NCBI GenBank assembly: GCA_013368315.1
Contig: JAACJM010000044.1
Location: 248,001 to 312,000 of the forward strand
DNA from: Tetrapyrgos nigripes
Lineage: Eukaryota; Basidiomycota; Agaricomycetes; Agaricales; Campanellaceae
DNA: 64,000 bases
Direction of reading: 5' to 3'
The translations under genes and the position numbers were made by a program. Below, piece by piece: positions 11,283-21,329 of this stretch. Each line of letters begins with the position of its first letter. The stretch's first letter is position 1. The notes beneath the pieces were generated by a model, which saw only the letters and a program-made list of their open reading frames with translations, was not told the DNA's origin and searched no databases.

Positions 11283-14087
11283 TCAAGGAAAGAAGTCTTC
11301 CTCAAACACGGCTTGCGGGGATGTAAATTCTGCATTGTTTGTACGCATGAAAAGATTTCCACGTTCTCCCAGTGCTACACCAAGATACGTCATGAGTTCT
11401 GACTTGGAAGCGAGTTTGTTCTCTCGAGTTTCCTCGGGTTTAAAGACATAAGCTCCACAGCCAAAAACTCGCAAATGATCAATACGCGGTTTTTCCTTTT
11501 CAAGCATTTCAAATGGAGTTATCCATTTGTGTCGTCGTAAGGGAGTACATTGATAGACATACAATCCATGACAGACAGCATATTCCCACCAGGATTCAGG
11601 TAGACACGCTAGCTTCATCATTGCCAGTGCCTTATCCATTAGGGTGCGTATAAAGCGCTCCACTCGTCCATTCTGTTGATGAATGTATGGTGCACTTTTA
11701 AGGATTCTAATACCCTTCTCGAGTAACATTTCTCGGTAGGTGCCTTTGATGAATTCACCACCCATATCAGACATCCACTGTTCGACTTTCGTCTTATATT
11801 GAGTTTCTACCATTGCAAGGAACTGGTGAGTGGCAGTTAGTGGTTCTATCTTGTCTTTAAGAAATCGTACCCAAGCATCTGAAGTGTAATCATCAAAGAA
11901 GACGATTATATACTTGTACTTGTGGTAAGAGATCGTGGGGAATTCCTTCAAATCCATATGGATAATTTGGAAAGGACGAGTAGCACGTCGTTGGTTAGGA
12001 GGGTAAGCCTGTTTGGGAGTTTTGCCTTCAAGACAGCCTTTGCACAAAGGAAGCTCCTTAGGAATGATGAATTCAGGAGTGCCAAGGGTGTGTTGTCGGA
12101 CATGTTTTAGAACATCACGAGAGGGATGCCCTATACGACGATGTAAGATCTTGTAGTTGATAAGATAAATCAAAAGATTGGCTTTAGAAGCGACAATTTT
12201 CGATTTGTGTGGAAGATAGTATAGCATTTCTTCTGGTATACGCTTTGAGAAAGTCAAGAATGTTGTATTTCTCAAAATGGTGATATGATCGGAGTTACAG
12301 CGCATAAGCATGTTGTCATTTAAGAATTGACTGACAGATAAGAGTCGTTGATTTAGATCGGGAATGTAATAGACCGGATCTAATTTCATAACTCTTTTAC
12401 GTTGAGAGATCAGGACTGTTCCGGATGCACGAATATTCGTGAATCCATTGGCAGTTTTCACTGGAATTGGTTTTATATAACTCAATTCAACAAAGTCATT
12501 AATGTCGAACGTAAAATGCGCTGATGCTCCAGAGTCAAGTAACCATCCATCACCAAAGTGGATTTTGACAGTATCAGATCTCTTTTTCTTACACTTCTGG
12601 CATAATGAAAACAAAGTGCCACAGGCACATAAATATTTATTGTTGTCGCCAGGGCTAGTGTACAGTTCATTATAAATAAAAGGGGTTGTTAAACCCAGAG
12701 GAGCGGTATGTAATAAATATATACATGAAGAACCTGCTTCCATATTACGAGCTGCTGGAAAAAGTGCATCAGTACTTTTATTCATAAGATCTGAAGTGAG
12801 ATCTGACCTGAGATAACCGTTGTCCATGCCAGACACCTCAGAGTCTAGGGACCAACCATAATTATTTGCGGCACTGCCGATAACCATGGCGGGTGTAGAA
12901 GGTCTTGGACTTGGAATTCTGTCTGACCATGCCCCTATTGCGGCAATACTCGCTGACGAAGTTGCCTCTCCGGGATCTGTAGAGTGGCTCATCCTGCTGA
13001 GCGATCGCGGAGTCGACATATACTCGAGGTCGCTGGTGCTGGATAGGCTCGGAGACATGCTCCGGAGTTCTGGCATTGAACTCGGAGTCGGGACCCTGGA
13101 TGGTAATTCCTCCTCCATTTCCATTCCTCCTAGTCCGACTGTTGCGTCTCTCTGCCAATCGAGCAGCTCGTCGTACCTTCCATCCTCGTTTTCGAGATGA
13201 GGAGCTAGCCATTCCCATCCCATTGAAGTCGTTCCAGGTGTTGGGCTTGCAACACGGCTGGAGGGTAAGGACTGAGTGGTCATGCCACTGGGATGTGCAG
13301 GCAGTGAGCCACTTTGCATCTCGCTGTGGACTGCAGCAAGGCGTTGGACCAGAGAAAGAGTGCCCGTTGATGCACAGGCATTCACTACTGCTCGGAATGG
13401 AGTTGCTCCTTCCCCATAGATGTGAAGAGGGTCCTCGGGATTCTGGAATCTCTCCCCAAGGTGAATTCTGCACTCCATTATCTCGGCAGCAGGATCCGAG
13501 GCAAGACGGTCGATAAGTGGAACAGGGGTCCTTGTGTCCTGCAGTACCTTTACACCTGACTCCATCATTGTGGAGCCAAACACACTTCCGAGTTCCGAAG
13601 TGTTCACCAGAGTGTCCTCGTTCCAACTGGCATCTTCTTCCTGAGCGCATCCCATATCGGCATCTGAATCGGTCTGAGTTCCGACCGAATGAGTGAAGGC
13701 ATCATTCCAGTTGTCATTACATCCCCAACCATCAGAAGATGATTGAAGATTATTCCAATAGATGCGTTCCGTGAGAGTGCGTTTGGGACGAGGAGCAGGG
13801 GTAAGGGGAGTGAAAGAGGAAAGATCAGGGTGAGACATGACAACATCCTCAAGAGCAGCGACAGTCTCACCAGATGGTCTCGCGCCAATATCGCGTGCAA
13901 GATTGATAGCTCTTTTGGTACCTGTGAAAAAGGCGTCAAAAGGCTTTTCCGTTTCCATGAAGAATGGCTTACAGGAATCAACTGCAGCAGGCGTGTCAAT
14001 GAAGGTGACTGTGTGCATCATGGGAGACATATCCCCATGAACGAGATGTGCCTGGCCCTGTCTCTTGGCCTGTTCGTTTTTGACAGC
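11283..14087 (-). CDS. pol: Copia protease and integrase region
   Basis: Open from the gag TGA (14088-14090) to a TGA at 11283-11285; first ATGs near 14030. The first 430 residues are acidic, Ser/Thr-rich and unassigned. Then come the aspartic protease motif (LLDSGASAHFT), the integrase zinc site (HRRIGHPS ... CKGC) and the catalytic core with IHMDLKEF, WMSDMGGEF and NGRVERFIRT supplying the D,D,E triad, followed by the GVFGCGAYV-like HLRVFGCGAYVFKP region. Frame is continuous with gag and RT. Confidence 0.93.
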   Translation of the reverse strand, partial: AVKNEQAKRQGQAHLVHGDMSPMMHTVTFIDTPAAVDSCKPFFMETEKPFDAFFTGTKRAINLARDIGARPSGETVAALEDVVMSHPDLSSFTPLTPAPRPKRTLTERIYWNNLQSSSDGWGCNDNWNDAFTHSVGTQTDSDADMGCAQEEDASWNEDTLVNTSELGSVFGSTMMESGVKVLQDTRTPVPLIDRLASDPAAEIMECRIHLGERFQNPEDPLHIYGEGATPFRAVVNACASTGTLSLVQRLAAVHSEMQSGSLPAHPSGMTTQSLPSSRVASPTPGTTSMGWEWLAPHLENEDGRYDELLDWQRDATVGLGGMEMEEELPSRVPTPSSMPELRSMSPSLSSTSDLEYMSTPRSLSRMSHSTDPGEATSSASIAAIGAWSDRIPSPRPSTPAMVIGSAANNYGWSLDSEVSGMDNGYLRSDLTSDLMNKSTDALFPAARNMEAGSSCIYLLHTAPLGLTTPFIYNELYTSPGDNNKYLCACGTLFSLCQKCKKKRSDTVKIHFGDGWLLDSGASAHFTFDINDFVELSYIKPIPVKTANGFTNIRASGTVLISQRKRVMKLDPVYYIPDLNQRLLSVSQFLNDNMLMRCNSDHITILRNTTFLTFSKRIPEEMLYYLPHKSKIVASKANLLIYLINYKILHRRIGHPSRDVLKHVRQHTLGTPEFIIPKELPLCKGCLEGKTPKQAYPPNQRRATRPFQIIHMDLKEFPTISYHKYKYIIVFFDDYTSDAWVRFLKDKIEPLTATHQFLAMVETQYKTKVEQWMSDMGGEFIKGTYREMLLEKGIRILKSAPYIHQQNGRVERFIRTLMDKALAMMKLACLPESWWEYAVCHGLYVYQCTPLRRHKWITPFEMLEKEKPRIDHLRVFGCGAYVFKPEETRENKLASKSELMTYLGVALGERGNLFMRTNNAEFTSPQAVFEEDFFP

Positions 14088-14999
14088 TCAACCTCCTCGA
14101 CGGAAATGAGCTTTGCCCTTTCCCTTTCCCTTGCCTTTTCCTTTATTATTTCCGTTAGCGCCGCTGCTGCTGCCACTAGGGCGCTGCTGCTGCTGCTGTT
14201 GGAAACTAGGATTACCGTCCTTTCGCTTGACAGCTGAAAGACGGTTGGCCTGTGGTTTTCCCTTCAAAGCCCCTTGGCGAGATTCCCAGACATTGACAAT
14301 CTCTCTTTGCAGTTCATCAAGATCTTGATTGTCGATTTGTAAGATAGATAATTGAGTATATTGATTGATGATATACTCATATCTGGGAGGGAGTTTCGAT
14401 ATGATGAACATGACTATGAGGAAATTGGGGATTTTCGTAATGGAAACATTTGGAGTTGTGGAGTCGGTAGTATCAGTAGAGATACCAGCGGCACTAACCC
14501 TATCGAAGTGCATGCAAATAAGCTCGATCGTAGCACTAGGATTAGCGTCGTTAGGAATGGTGATGGAAGTGGCACGTTTAAAGTCGGTGTAGACTGCGGA
14601 AACACCAGGTTTCCCGTAGGTATTTTTGAGAGTAGTCCAAATTTCTTTGGCACTAGTCATACCGAGTGTCTTCTGACGAATAGCAGGAGAAAGACGAAGC
14701 TTGATAGACCCAATGGCCTTATCGTTCTTCTGATCCCAGTCGGCCTGTTTTTTTAGAGCCGCCGTGATAGCCTCAGCTTGAGCCACCGTATCTTCAGCAG
14801 ATAGAGGAGAGACAGAACTCACGGTGGCGTCGCTAGGGCGATCAGAGCCAAGGACTGAACTAAGTCCAGTGGCCTGGAGCCAGGAGAGAAGAATGTCAGC
14901 CCAGATGTTGAAATCAACACCGGAGAAGACGGAGACAGTGGTCATCAAAACGTTGGAAGACATCTTTGATAAGTTCTGGGGAAGGTCAACTGTCAGCAT
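14088..14999 (-). CDS. gag: Copia Gag
   Basis: 303 residues from ATG 14999 to a TGA at 14088-14090. Contains the gag-polypeptide signature of Copia elements (FNIWADILLSWLQATGL, IWTTLKNTYGKPG, LPPRYEYIINQ). The C-terminus is Gln-rich and then Gly-Lys-rich. The usual CCHC zinc knuckle is not visible; the GKGKGK tail may supply RNA binding instead. The next 20 codons are in frame with pol. Confidence 0.9.
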   Translation of the reverse strand: MLTVDLPQNLSKMSSNVLMTTVSVFSGVDFNIWADILLSWLQATGLSSVLGSDRPSDATVSSVSPLSAEDTVAQAEAITAALKKQADWDQKNDKAIGSIKLRLSPAIRQKTLGMTSAKEIWTTLKNTYGKPGVSAVYTDFKRATSITIPNDANPSATIELICMHFDRVSAAGISTDTTDSTTPNVSITKIPNFLIVMFIISKLPPRYEYIINQYTQLSILQIDNQDLDELQREIVNVWESRQGALKGKPQANRLSAVKRKDGNPSFQQQQQQRPSGSSSGANGNNKGKGKGKGKGKAHFRRGG

Positions 15000-15269
15000 T
15001 TATCCATATGCAGCATAAGAAGGCAGCAATAAATGCGCCATGCGAAAGTGAAGAGAGGCAGCGATGAACGCGCCATGACAGTGACTACTCCCCTAGATTG
15101 TCAACAACTGCAGCTGGACGTAAGTCCTGCGCTGTTGGACGTATCATCAAGCCATTAAAGGCGACGCAGGCTGCCACAAAGGGCGCCACAGGCTGCCATG
15201 AAGGTGCCATCCAGGTAGTATGCGAAGTCTATGGTTTGCAGCCATTGAAGGCGCTCCCAAGGGCCTTCG

Positions 15270-15281
15270 GGGCCCATAACC
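15270..15281 (-). other. Primer binding site matching initiator tRNA-Met anticodon arm
   Basis: Immediately inside the 5' LTR, the element strand reads GGTTATGGGCCC. This is complementary to GGGCCCAUAACC, the anticodon stem-loop of eukaryotic initiator tRNA-Met, the half-tRNA priming used by copia. It does not match a tRNA 3' end. Confidence 0.75.
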
Positions 15282-15649
15282 TGTTAAGCAGGCATGGTAT
15301 GGTCCTGTACACTACTAAACGCAGTGGCAACTACGCAACTTACCTGTGGATAGAGAATAGCTTGTAAGGCTTGTAAGAGGCTTATTGAGCAATGAGAGTT
15401 AAGTATAAAACTTGTTATTTGGAGGACTATCTACAAGTCCTTATATACCTTTGAGGAGGTACAAATACATGTAAACTAATACTAGAGTAACAATAAGATT
15501 CTATTGTACTTGATAGCACAATGCTAGTTACGTACACTATTGTTGTACTACATTTATTGTCTATATAATCTTATTGTTCTATTTATAACTACTACCATTG
15601 TTCTACATAGATGACGTTGATGGCTGCAACTGAATGCGCCAATTCAACA
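15282..15649 (-). repeat. 5' LTR of the Copia element
   Basis: 368 bp, 364 positions identical to the 3' LTR. A TATA-like ttatac/tataaaac stretch in the centre may carry the promoter. Confidence 0.97.
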
Positions 15650-15654
15650 GGTAC

Positions 15655-17071
15655 GGAGCCAGCTCCTGTATTAATATCAAATTATAGACGGGCCCTTTAT
15701 GATCAGAAGAAGAAAACTCGAGCAACAGAGAAAGAGAGAGGAAGAGAATGCTCACTGGGCGATTCACCCCAGATAACGACGTCGCGTAAGGGATCTCTGC
15801 CGAATTTGGATATCTGTAGGTGTACGAATTTGATTCAATATTCAAGCCATCAGTAGGTGAATGGTAAATTGGTGATGGTAGAGCGGTGGACGGTCTTTGA
15901 TAGATTAGAGATGACTCGGACTTACATGCTACTGTACCCATTGCAAAGCAAACTGTTGATCAACTGGATAAAACCACGCCAGACATCAGTTCCAAACTTC
16001 ACTTCACAACAACTTTTAATAAACGTGGTAGTACTCACACAAGCCGACATTCAAATCTCCCCCAGCCCCAACCTCCTTGCCAGCTAAAAACCCAAACAAC
16101 CCCAGACGATATTGAATAACCACTACAACTGCTCCAGCCCCAGCTCATTATCACCATCAGCTCGAAGGTGATTTAGGAGATCTTCCCCATTGTAAGTCCC
16201 TGTGGTGTTGGGTAGATTGGGGTTGGAGGCGCTGCCGGCATGATAACTGGGTGAGTGAGAGTCAGAGAGAGGTTCAGTGGGGTGGATAGAAAGGAAGGAG
16301 GAAGCGGGGGAGAGGGAGAGGGAGAGACGTACCCTCCACCATGGATCCAGATGATTACTGGCAGGGATTCTTCGTCTTCTTCGCAATCCGTGTTAGTCTT
16401 GTTGAACTGCGACCCCGGGACGAAGACACTGCGCATGAGCAAGCATGCGATACACATTACTAAACAATATTGAGACCCGATAAACAACGGCACTCACTTT
16501 AAAGAAAGACAATCCTCATCCTGTGTTGGGACATTGTCGCATTCATCGCGTTTGAGAAGCTCAGGCTGATTCTCATTCAAGCTCGTGCTCGCGTTTTCAG
16601 TTTGAAAAGGACTGCTAGGTGCAAGTCCACCAGCAGCTTGGGGGCATTCTGCTGGTTGTTTGTCGGCTACTAATACCTGGACCTCCGATTTTGAGTCTGA
16701 TAATGGGTCGGGTGCTTGAGGGGCTTTCCATCGCAACTGACCTAGTAGTCAAATTGAAGGACGATCAATATTCAAAAATATACGGAAAAGGGGTACGAAG
16801 GAAGGACACAAAAAAAGATATGGAACGCTCAAGCTTCAAATAAGTACTCACCCGCCGTAGATTTTGCATAATGAACACCCAGAAATCTTACGTTATTGGA
16901 GGTTTCATTAAGAACGCCTTGGTACTTTGCGTATCCCAAATCCACGATGAGGGGATCATCCGAGTTGTTAGAGCTGTCAGTGGAGTATTGAGCAGGAGTA
17001 TATGCGGCACTGGTGATGTGCAGAGGCAGAGCAGGAAGGAAGAAGAGAATGGAGAGGAGTAGGCCTTTCAT
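15655..17071 (-). pseudogene. Carboxylesterase type B, 5' half, interrupted by Copia insertion
   Basis: ATG at 17071 starts a signal peptide (MKGLLLSILFFLPALPL). Exons then read VRFLGVHYAKSTAGEYLF, LRWKAPQAPDPLSD, DECDNVPTQDEDCLSL, LPVIIWIHGGGY (oxyanion hole), NELGLEQLVVVIQYRLGLFG, AGGDLNVGL and FGRDPLRDVVIWGES with the nucleophile serine. A GTGAGC intron follows, then a short exon (RAGSVP) in which Copia inserted at GGTAC. The nucleophile elbow reads GESPRAGSV instead of the usual GESAGAGSV. A secreted alpha/beta-hydrolase originally, acting on esters; now disrupted. Confidence 0.88.
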
Positions 17072-17450
17072 GGCCGCCGTACATCCAGCCAGGCCAGGAG
17101 AAAGAGAAGATATAAGTATAGAATCTTAAAGTAGACTAGAGACCCTGAACGAACCAGCTTTATATGTCCTGGCTGAGCGCTCTGAATGATGTTCCTCCTA
17201 TACTCTCGTATACCTTTTGATTGATATCGATTGATTCAGTGGTACGTACCACCTCAGGACAATAGTCCATTGTCCTGTCAAAACGTTAACATTGATGGGG
17301 CCTAATATGGATATGCTCATCGGATAGCCCTGAAAAAATGGTGGGGGTTAGGTGCCTTTCAAGAGTGGTTAGGCTTGGTTTGGGCAGGTTTGGAGGGGGA
17401 TGTGCAGATAGGGGTATATGTCAATGAATATACAGTTAGGACTAAAGACA
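17072..17450. other. Upstream region of the esterase gene
   Basis: No gene. Should hold the esterase promoter; a TATA-like ttatatg lies near 17160. The opposite side is bounded by the CACTA-like element. Confidence 0.4.
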
Positions 17451-18173
17451 ATGCACAGCGGGGCGCGGAGCATATTTGCCAGCCATTTTTGTGCACTCTT
17501 AAATGACGGATAGTTCACATGATTCTGGGTGAGATAAAATTGATTGTATTAGCTGCCAAAAAAGGGGTCGCAAAAGCTCAAATTATGCGCTCAAGTTTTT
17601 CCATGCTAAACTTTTTATTCATTCATGACCAAAAAAGGGAAGCAAATAGTATTCGAATTCTGATTTGTGAGAAAATGCGAAAAAGGTATGATCACTATTT
17701 GTGTGCCGGATTCCGGCGAGTAAAAGGAAAAGCACTGCGGATGGGAAAAATCTAAACTTAAATGACGGAGTTTTGCTCGGCACCGGACCTGCTCCATATA
17801 GCACCAGTTTGAGGCCGATATTCCATATGGAGTATGCCCGGCTGTTGAGAAAAATCAGTAATTTAAGTTCGTGTTTTTCAATGCCCCAGTGAATTCATTT
17901 TACTCGCCGGAATCCAGCACACAAATATTGATCATACCTTTTGCGCATTTTCTTACAAATCAAAACTCAAATACTATTTACTTCCCTTTTTTGGTCACGA
18001 ATGAATAAAAAGTTTAGCACGGAAAAGCTTAAGCGCATAATTTGAGCTTTTGCGACCCGGTTTTTTAGCAGTAAATACGACGGATTTTATCTCACCCAAA
18101 ATCATGTGAACTATCCGTCATTTAAGAATGCACACAAATGGCTGACAAATATGCTCCGCGCCCCGCTGTGATG
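17451..18173. mobile_element. CACTA-like foldback element (non-autonomous) with 3-bp TSD
   Basis: Element 17454-18170 (717 bp), flanked by ATG at 17451-17453 and 18171-18173. The two arms, about 17454-17725 and 17893-18170, are long inverted repeats beginning CACAGCGGGGCGCGGAGCAT. The CACAG terminus and 3-bp duplication fit the CACTA (CMC/EnSpm) superfamily. No transposase. Folds into a hairpin of roughly 270-bp arms. Confidence 0.8.
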
Positions 18174-19432
18174 CTGAGACGGAAACAGCGTTACTTCTTG
18201 GTTACTTCAACTGTGGTAGCTCCAAGTTGTGAACTCGGTAGGTGCGAGCGACTCAGATAAGCTCGTTCAAGAAACAAACAATGCCCATACTATTAGTACT
18301 AATAGTTGATAGAGTGTAGATCATTGTGTAGAATCAGAGCTATAATCAATATATATGAGAAGAAGATACAGCCCTCAAGCTCTTGAAAAGGGAATAGTTA
18401 CAAGAATAGGGGTGCATATTCTCTATTACCAGAGAAAATCAGAAAGAAATTTGATCGAGACAGACGGAGGAAACCGGGACAAACTCAACATAGCCACACG
18501 TGGAAATGCAGTGTAAAGAACTCGTCCTCATTCTTCGGCCTCGTAATGAAGTGGCTGTGGGCCAGCGCTAATACATGGTGAGTACAAGGCTGTAGCAATA
18601 GCAATTCTAGTTTTTAATGCACACTTTATTTTATTAAACTGCTTTGTATAAGTAACCCCTAAGCAAACCATACAAGTAAAATCTGTAATATAAATAAGTA
18701 GGTACATTGGCAAGTTGATGTAACACTTATGAAAGGGTAAAAGGACAGGGTTGCCAGAGCCAATAGTACACACACTGTAGCTAGTAAGTCCATAAGCAGC
18801 ATAGGAATCTCAAGTACAGACTAAACAGATAGAAAAATATGGTTCAAGACTGTATGCAGTAAGGGTAATCATGAAAGACTTCCAATGAACTATAAAGTCT
18901 CCAGATGCAACTAACTGAGATCTAACACGAAAGGCTGAACGATACATGTGCAGTGAAAGGGAATGAGTAAGTGTGCCAGTATTTGATGGGTCATGATGAT
19001 AAGAAAGCATTTGAGAAACTGAAAGAACAAGCTTTGTCTGATATCTCCTATACAAGGTTAAGATAGAACAAACATACAGCTTAGATCAGTATTCATGGGA
19101 GGAAATTAAGCACTGATCATTGTACATCAAATTGTGCAAGTGGTTGTAAAGCCACAAGTGACGTTGACCTGTGATGATATGACATTGAGCCATGATTAGA
19201 ACCAATAATAGAAGTGTAAGAAAAACCTGGGATGTGACCATCACGAATGAAAATTCCACAATCTGACTGGAATGAGTTCTCCCTAGACATAGCCAAAACA
19301 GAAAGGTACAGATTTGCATAAGAAAGTGCTATCTGACCCTCTGAGGCATCAAGGGCATTGAACAGTGTTCCTAACAGATTGCCAATCCTCAAAGCCACTG
19401 CCCCTGGGCCAGCTGTCGATGATACATTTGGA
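18174..19432. other. Intergenic, AT-rich, no gene seen
   Basis: Short open frames only and no recognised family. Likely degenerate repeat or untranslated sequence. Confidence 0.4.
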
Positions 19433-20020
19433 GTTGGGTTTGGTATCATCCCAGATAAATGCTTGATTCAATGAGATTTGTGACTTTGACAGTCAGCTGG
19501 TGTGATCCAGAGGAGAGCATCTTGTTTCCACAGATGATGTCATTGTTGCCATAGATCTCATCAGGAGAATGGGAGTTTGGCCCCCCAGGAAATGAAATCA
19601 TCTGCAGAAGTACTTCCATTGAGAAAACAATCAACAGTGCCTTTGGGAGAGGTTCTGGGGAATATGAAGCTGCCGTATAAGATGCAGCCTGTACCTATAA
19701 TTTTGTCAATTTGCAGAATTTTTCAATGAGCAATGAGAGCTTAACTTCATTACGAGAAAAAAAAGAAAGAAAGAAAGAGTCGGCAAATAGTTAGCACTCA
19801 CCATTAAACCCCAAAGTCACCATAGAACCATTATTCACCCTCTTATGAACAGTATCATTCCAAATTTTCCTGCTTCATGTACTGGCAGGATTGTTGAGAG
19901 TGTACCTTTTGTCATTTTGAGGCGTGCTTCCACTAGTTAGCTGCCACTGCCCAGTATAGTGGAGATGGTCATCTGTATTGTCAATATAGACACAGCTGGT
20001 TTGAGTTGGCATAACTGACT
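19433..20020 (-). pseudogene. Degenerate basidiomycete beta-sandwich/membrane protein fragment
   Basis: Minus-strand pieces read CVYIDNTDDHLHYTGQWQLT, NDTVHKRVNNGSMVTLGFNG, then across a GTGAGT...TAG intron GTGCILYGSFIFPRT, CFLNGS and NKMLSSGSHQLTVKVTN. This order (DDT/N..I.YTG.W, FNGTG..YG, LPDG.H.L.V) resembles the extracellular domain of a large Agaricomycete transmembrane family. Stops and frame changes between pieces and no transmembrane segment indicate a relic. Family call by pattern only. Confidence 0.45.
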
Positions 20021-20040
20021 CAGAGGGTAAGGGCCTGTTT

Positions 20041-20189
20041 GGCAAAAGATTCCAAGTTACATGTACCAGTATATTTCAGTATTTTTTGCCCTTATTTGGT
20101 TTCACCACCCATTAAGCGCTGGGAAAAAGATATTCCACCTGCCACATAAGGGCAAAATATACCAGTACATGTAACTAGAATGTTTTGCC
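20041..20189. repeat. Small foldback (MITE-like) element
   Basis: Inverted arms 20041-20095 and 20146-20189 share GGCAAAAnATTCnAGTTACATG and the tgcccttat end. No target duplication established. Confidence 0.55.
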
Positions 20190-20522
20190 AGATTGAAAGA
20201 TGCAGCAGGTAGTTACAAGGCCAAAATGAAATGAAGGACAATGTCAGAGACATAAGAGGGGATAATGTATGAGCTCGATGTAGTCTTCTAAACACACTCC
20301 CTTGAGTGTGAAACCACTAGGCAGTCGTGAATATCAAACAACACTCTGGGAGATGAAAGTATAATCCACGCAAAAGGTATTAAACAATCAGAGAAATACC
20401 ATTGATAGGTAAGTACTTGCAGACAAGAGGTTGAAAAATATCAGGACTAAAGTAAAAGTACATATATCTACAGTTTATATATCCTACTTATGAGTCAGAG
20501 TAAAGAAATGAGTCAGAAGGGA

Positions 20523-20641
20523 AAAATGAGTCAATGTGACTCATGAGTACATGAGGAGTACATGTGTTGTACATGAGTCAGAAAAGAGAATGAATCAGTA
20601 TGACTCATGGGTACATGAGAAGTACATGTGTTGAACATGTG
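20523..20641. repeat. Imperfect tandem repeat, two units of about 60 bp
   Basis: Both units contain gagtcaa/tatgactcatg, gtacatga and agtacatgtgttg motifs. No coding content. Confidence 0.6.
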
Positions 20642-21215
20642 TTTGAAGAAGATAAATTCTGGAAAAATAATAGATAGGAGGTGGCTGATCTGTGCATGAC
20701 CTATGATAGACAAGTTCTTTACACTCCATTTCTGCATGTGGCTATGTCGAATCGCCCCCTGCTTTTCCCATTTGTCTATTCCTAAATCTCCCAATCTTTG
20801 TTTTGTGACTGTGACATCACAGTTTGTTTGCCAGTCTGATGGGTCAGTGTGTTGTTTCTTTTTTCAGTTTTCCACCATCCATAGTGTCCTTGTTGTTGTA
20901 GGCTACTTAGTCTGAGGTAGACCCTGTGGCCTTGTACTTGCCATGTGTCAGTGCTGGCCCACACCCCTTTCATTGTAGTGAGTGAGGGAGAAGGGAGAAG
21001 GAGGCATGGGGGAGGAAGGGTGCAGTGACCTGATATCGAGAAGGGTCAGAGGTCCTTTGAAATCCATTCAGAAAGATCCTGGTACAACACTACTTGTGAC
21101 TTCTTAACTATGAGAGCAAAACCAATATGTATGAAAATATCCTGCCCTACCATAAGTTCTCCTGATGAAATGGTTGCTTGAAAGTTGAGTCCCATTGGTT
21201 GAGGACAATCACTGG
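20642..21215. other. Intergenic, no gene seen
   Basis: Only short spurious frames. No RNA gene or family match noticed. Confidence 0.4.
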
Positions 21216-21329
21216 TACTGTACTAATACGACCAAGTGTTCAGTCATGCATCACAGCTGAAAAAATCTGAAGATTTTTTTGGCACCAAAAATCTCAAATC
21301 AGTGAACACTCGGTCATATTAGTACAGTA
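21216..21329. mobile_element. Tc1/mariner-like MITE, 110 bp
   Basis: Element 21218-21327, flanked by TA on both sides. Terminal inverted repeats start CTGTACTAATACGACCAAGT and end with the near-exact complement. TA duplication fits Tc1/mariner. Confidence 0.65.

Larger units (their letters stand above)
8517..15654 (-). mobile_element. Full-length Copia (Ty1/Copia) LTR retrotransposon with TSD
   Basis: Element 8522-15649 (7,128 bp) is transcribed on the minus strand. It is flanked by a perfect 5-bp target duplication GGTAC (8517-8521 and 15650-15654). It has two 368-bp LTRs, an initiator-tRNA-type primer site, a polypurine tract, and gag-PR-IN-RT-RH order diagnostic of Copia. Inserted in the coding exon of a carboxylesterase just after the active-site serine region. 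LTRs differ at four positions, all transitions, so insertion is fairly recent. One long frame with three internal TGA codons. Confidence 0.97.
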
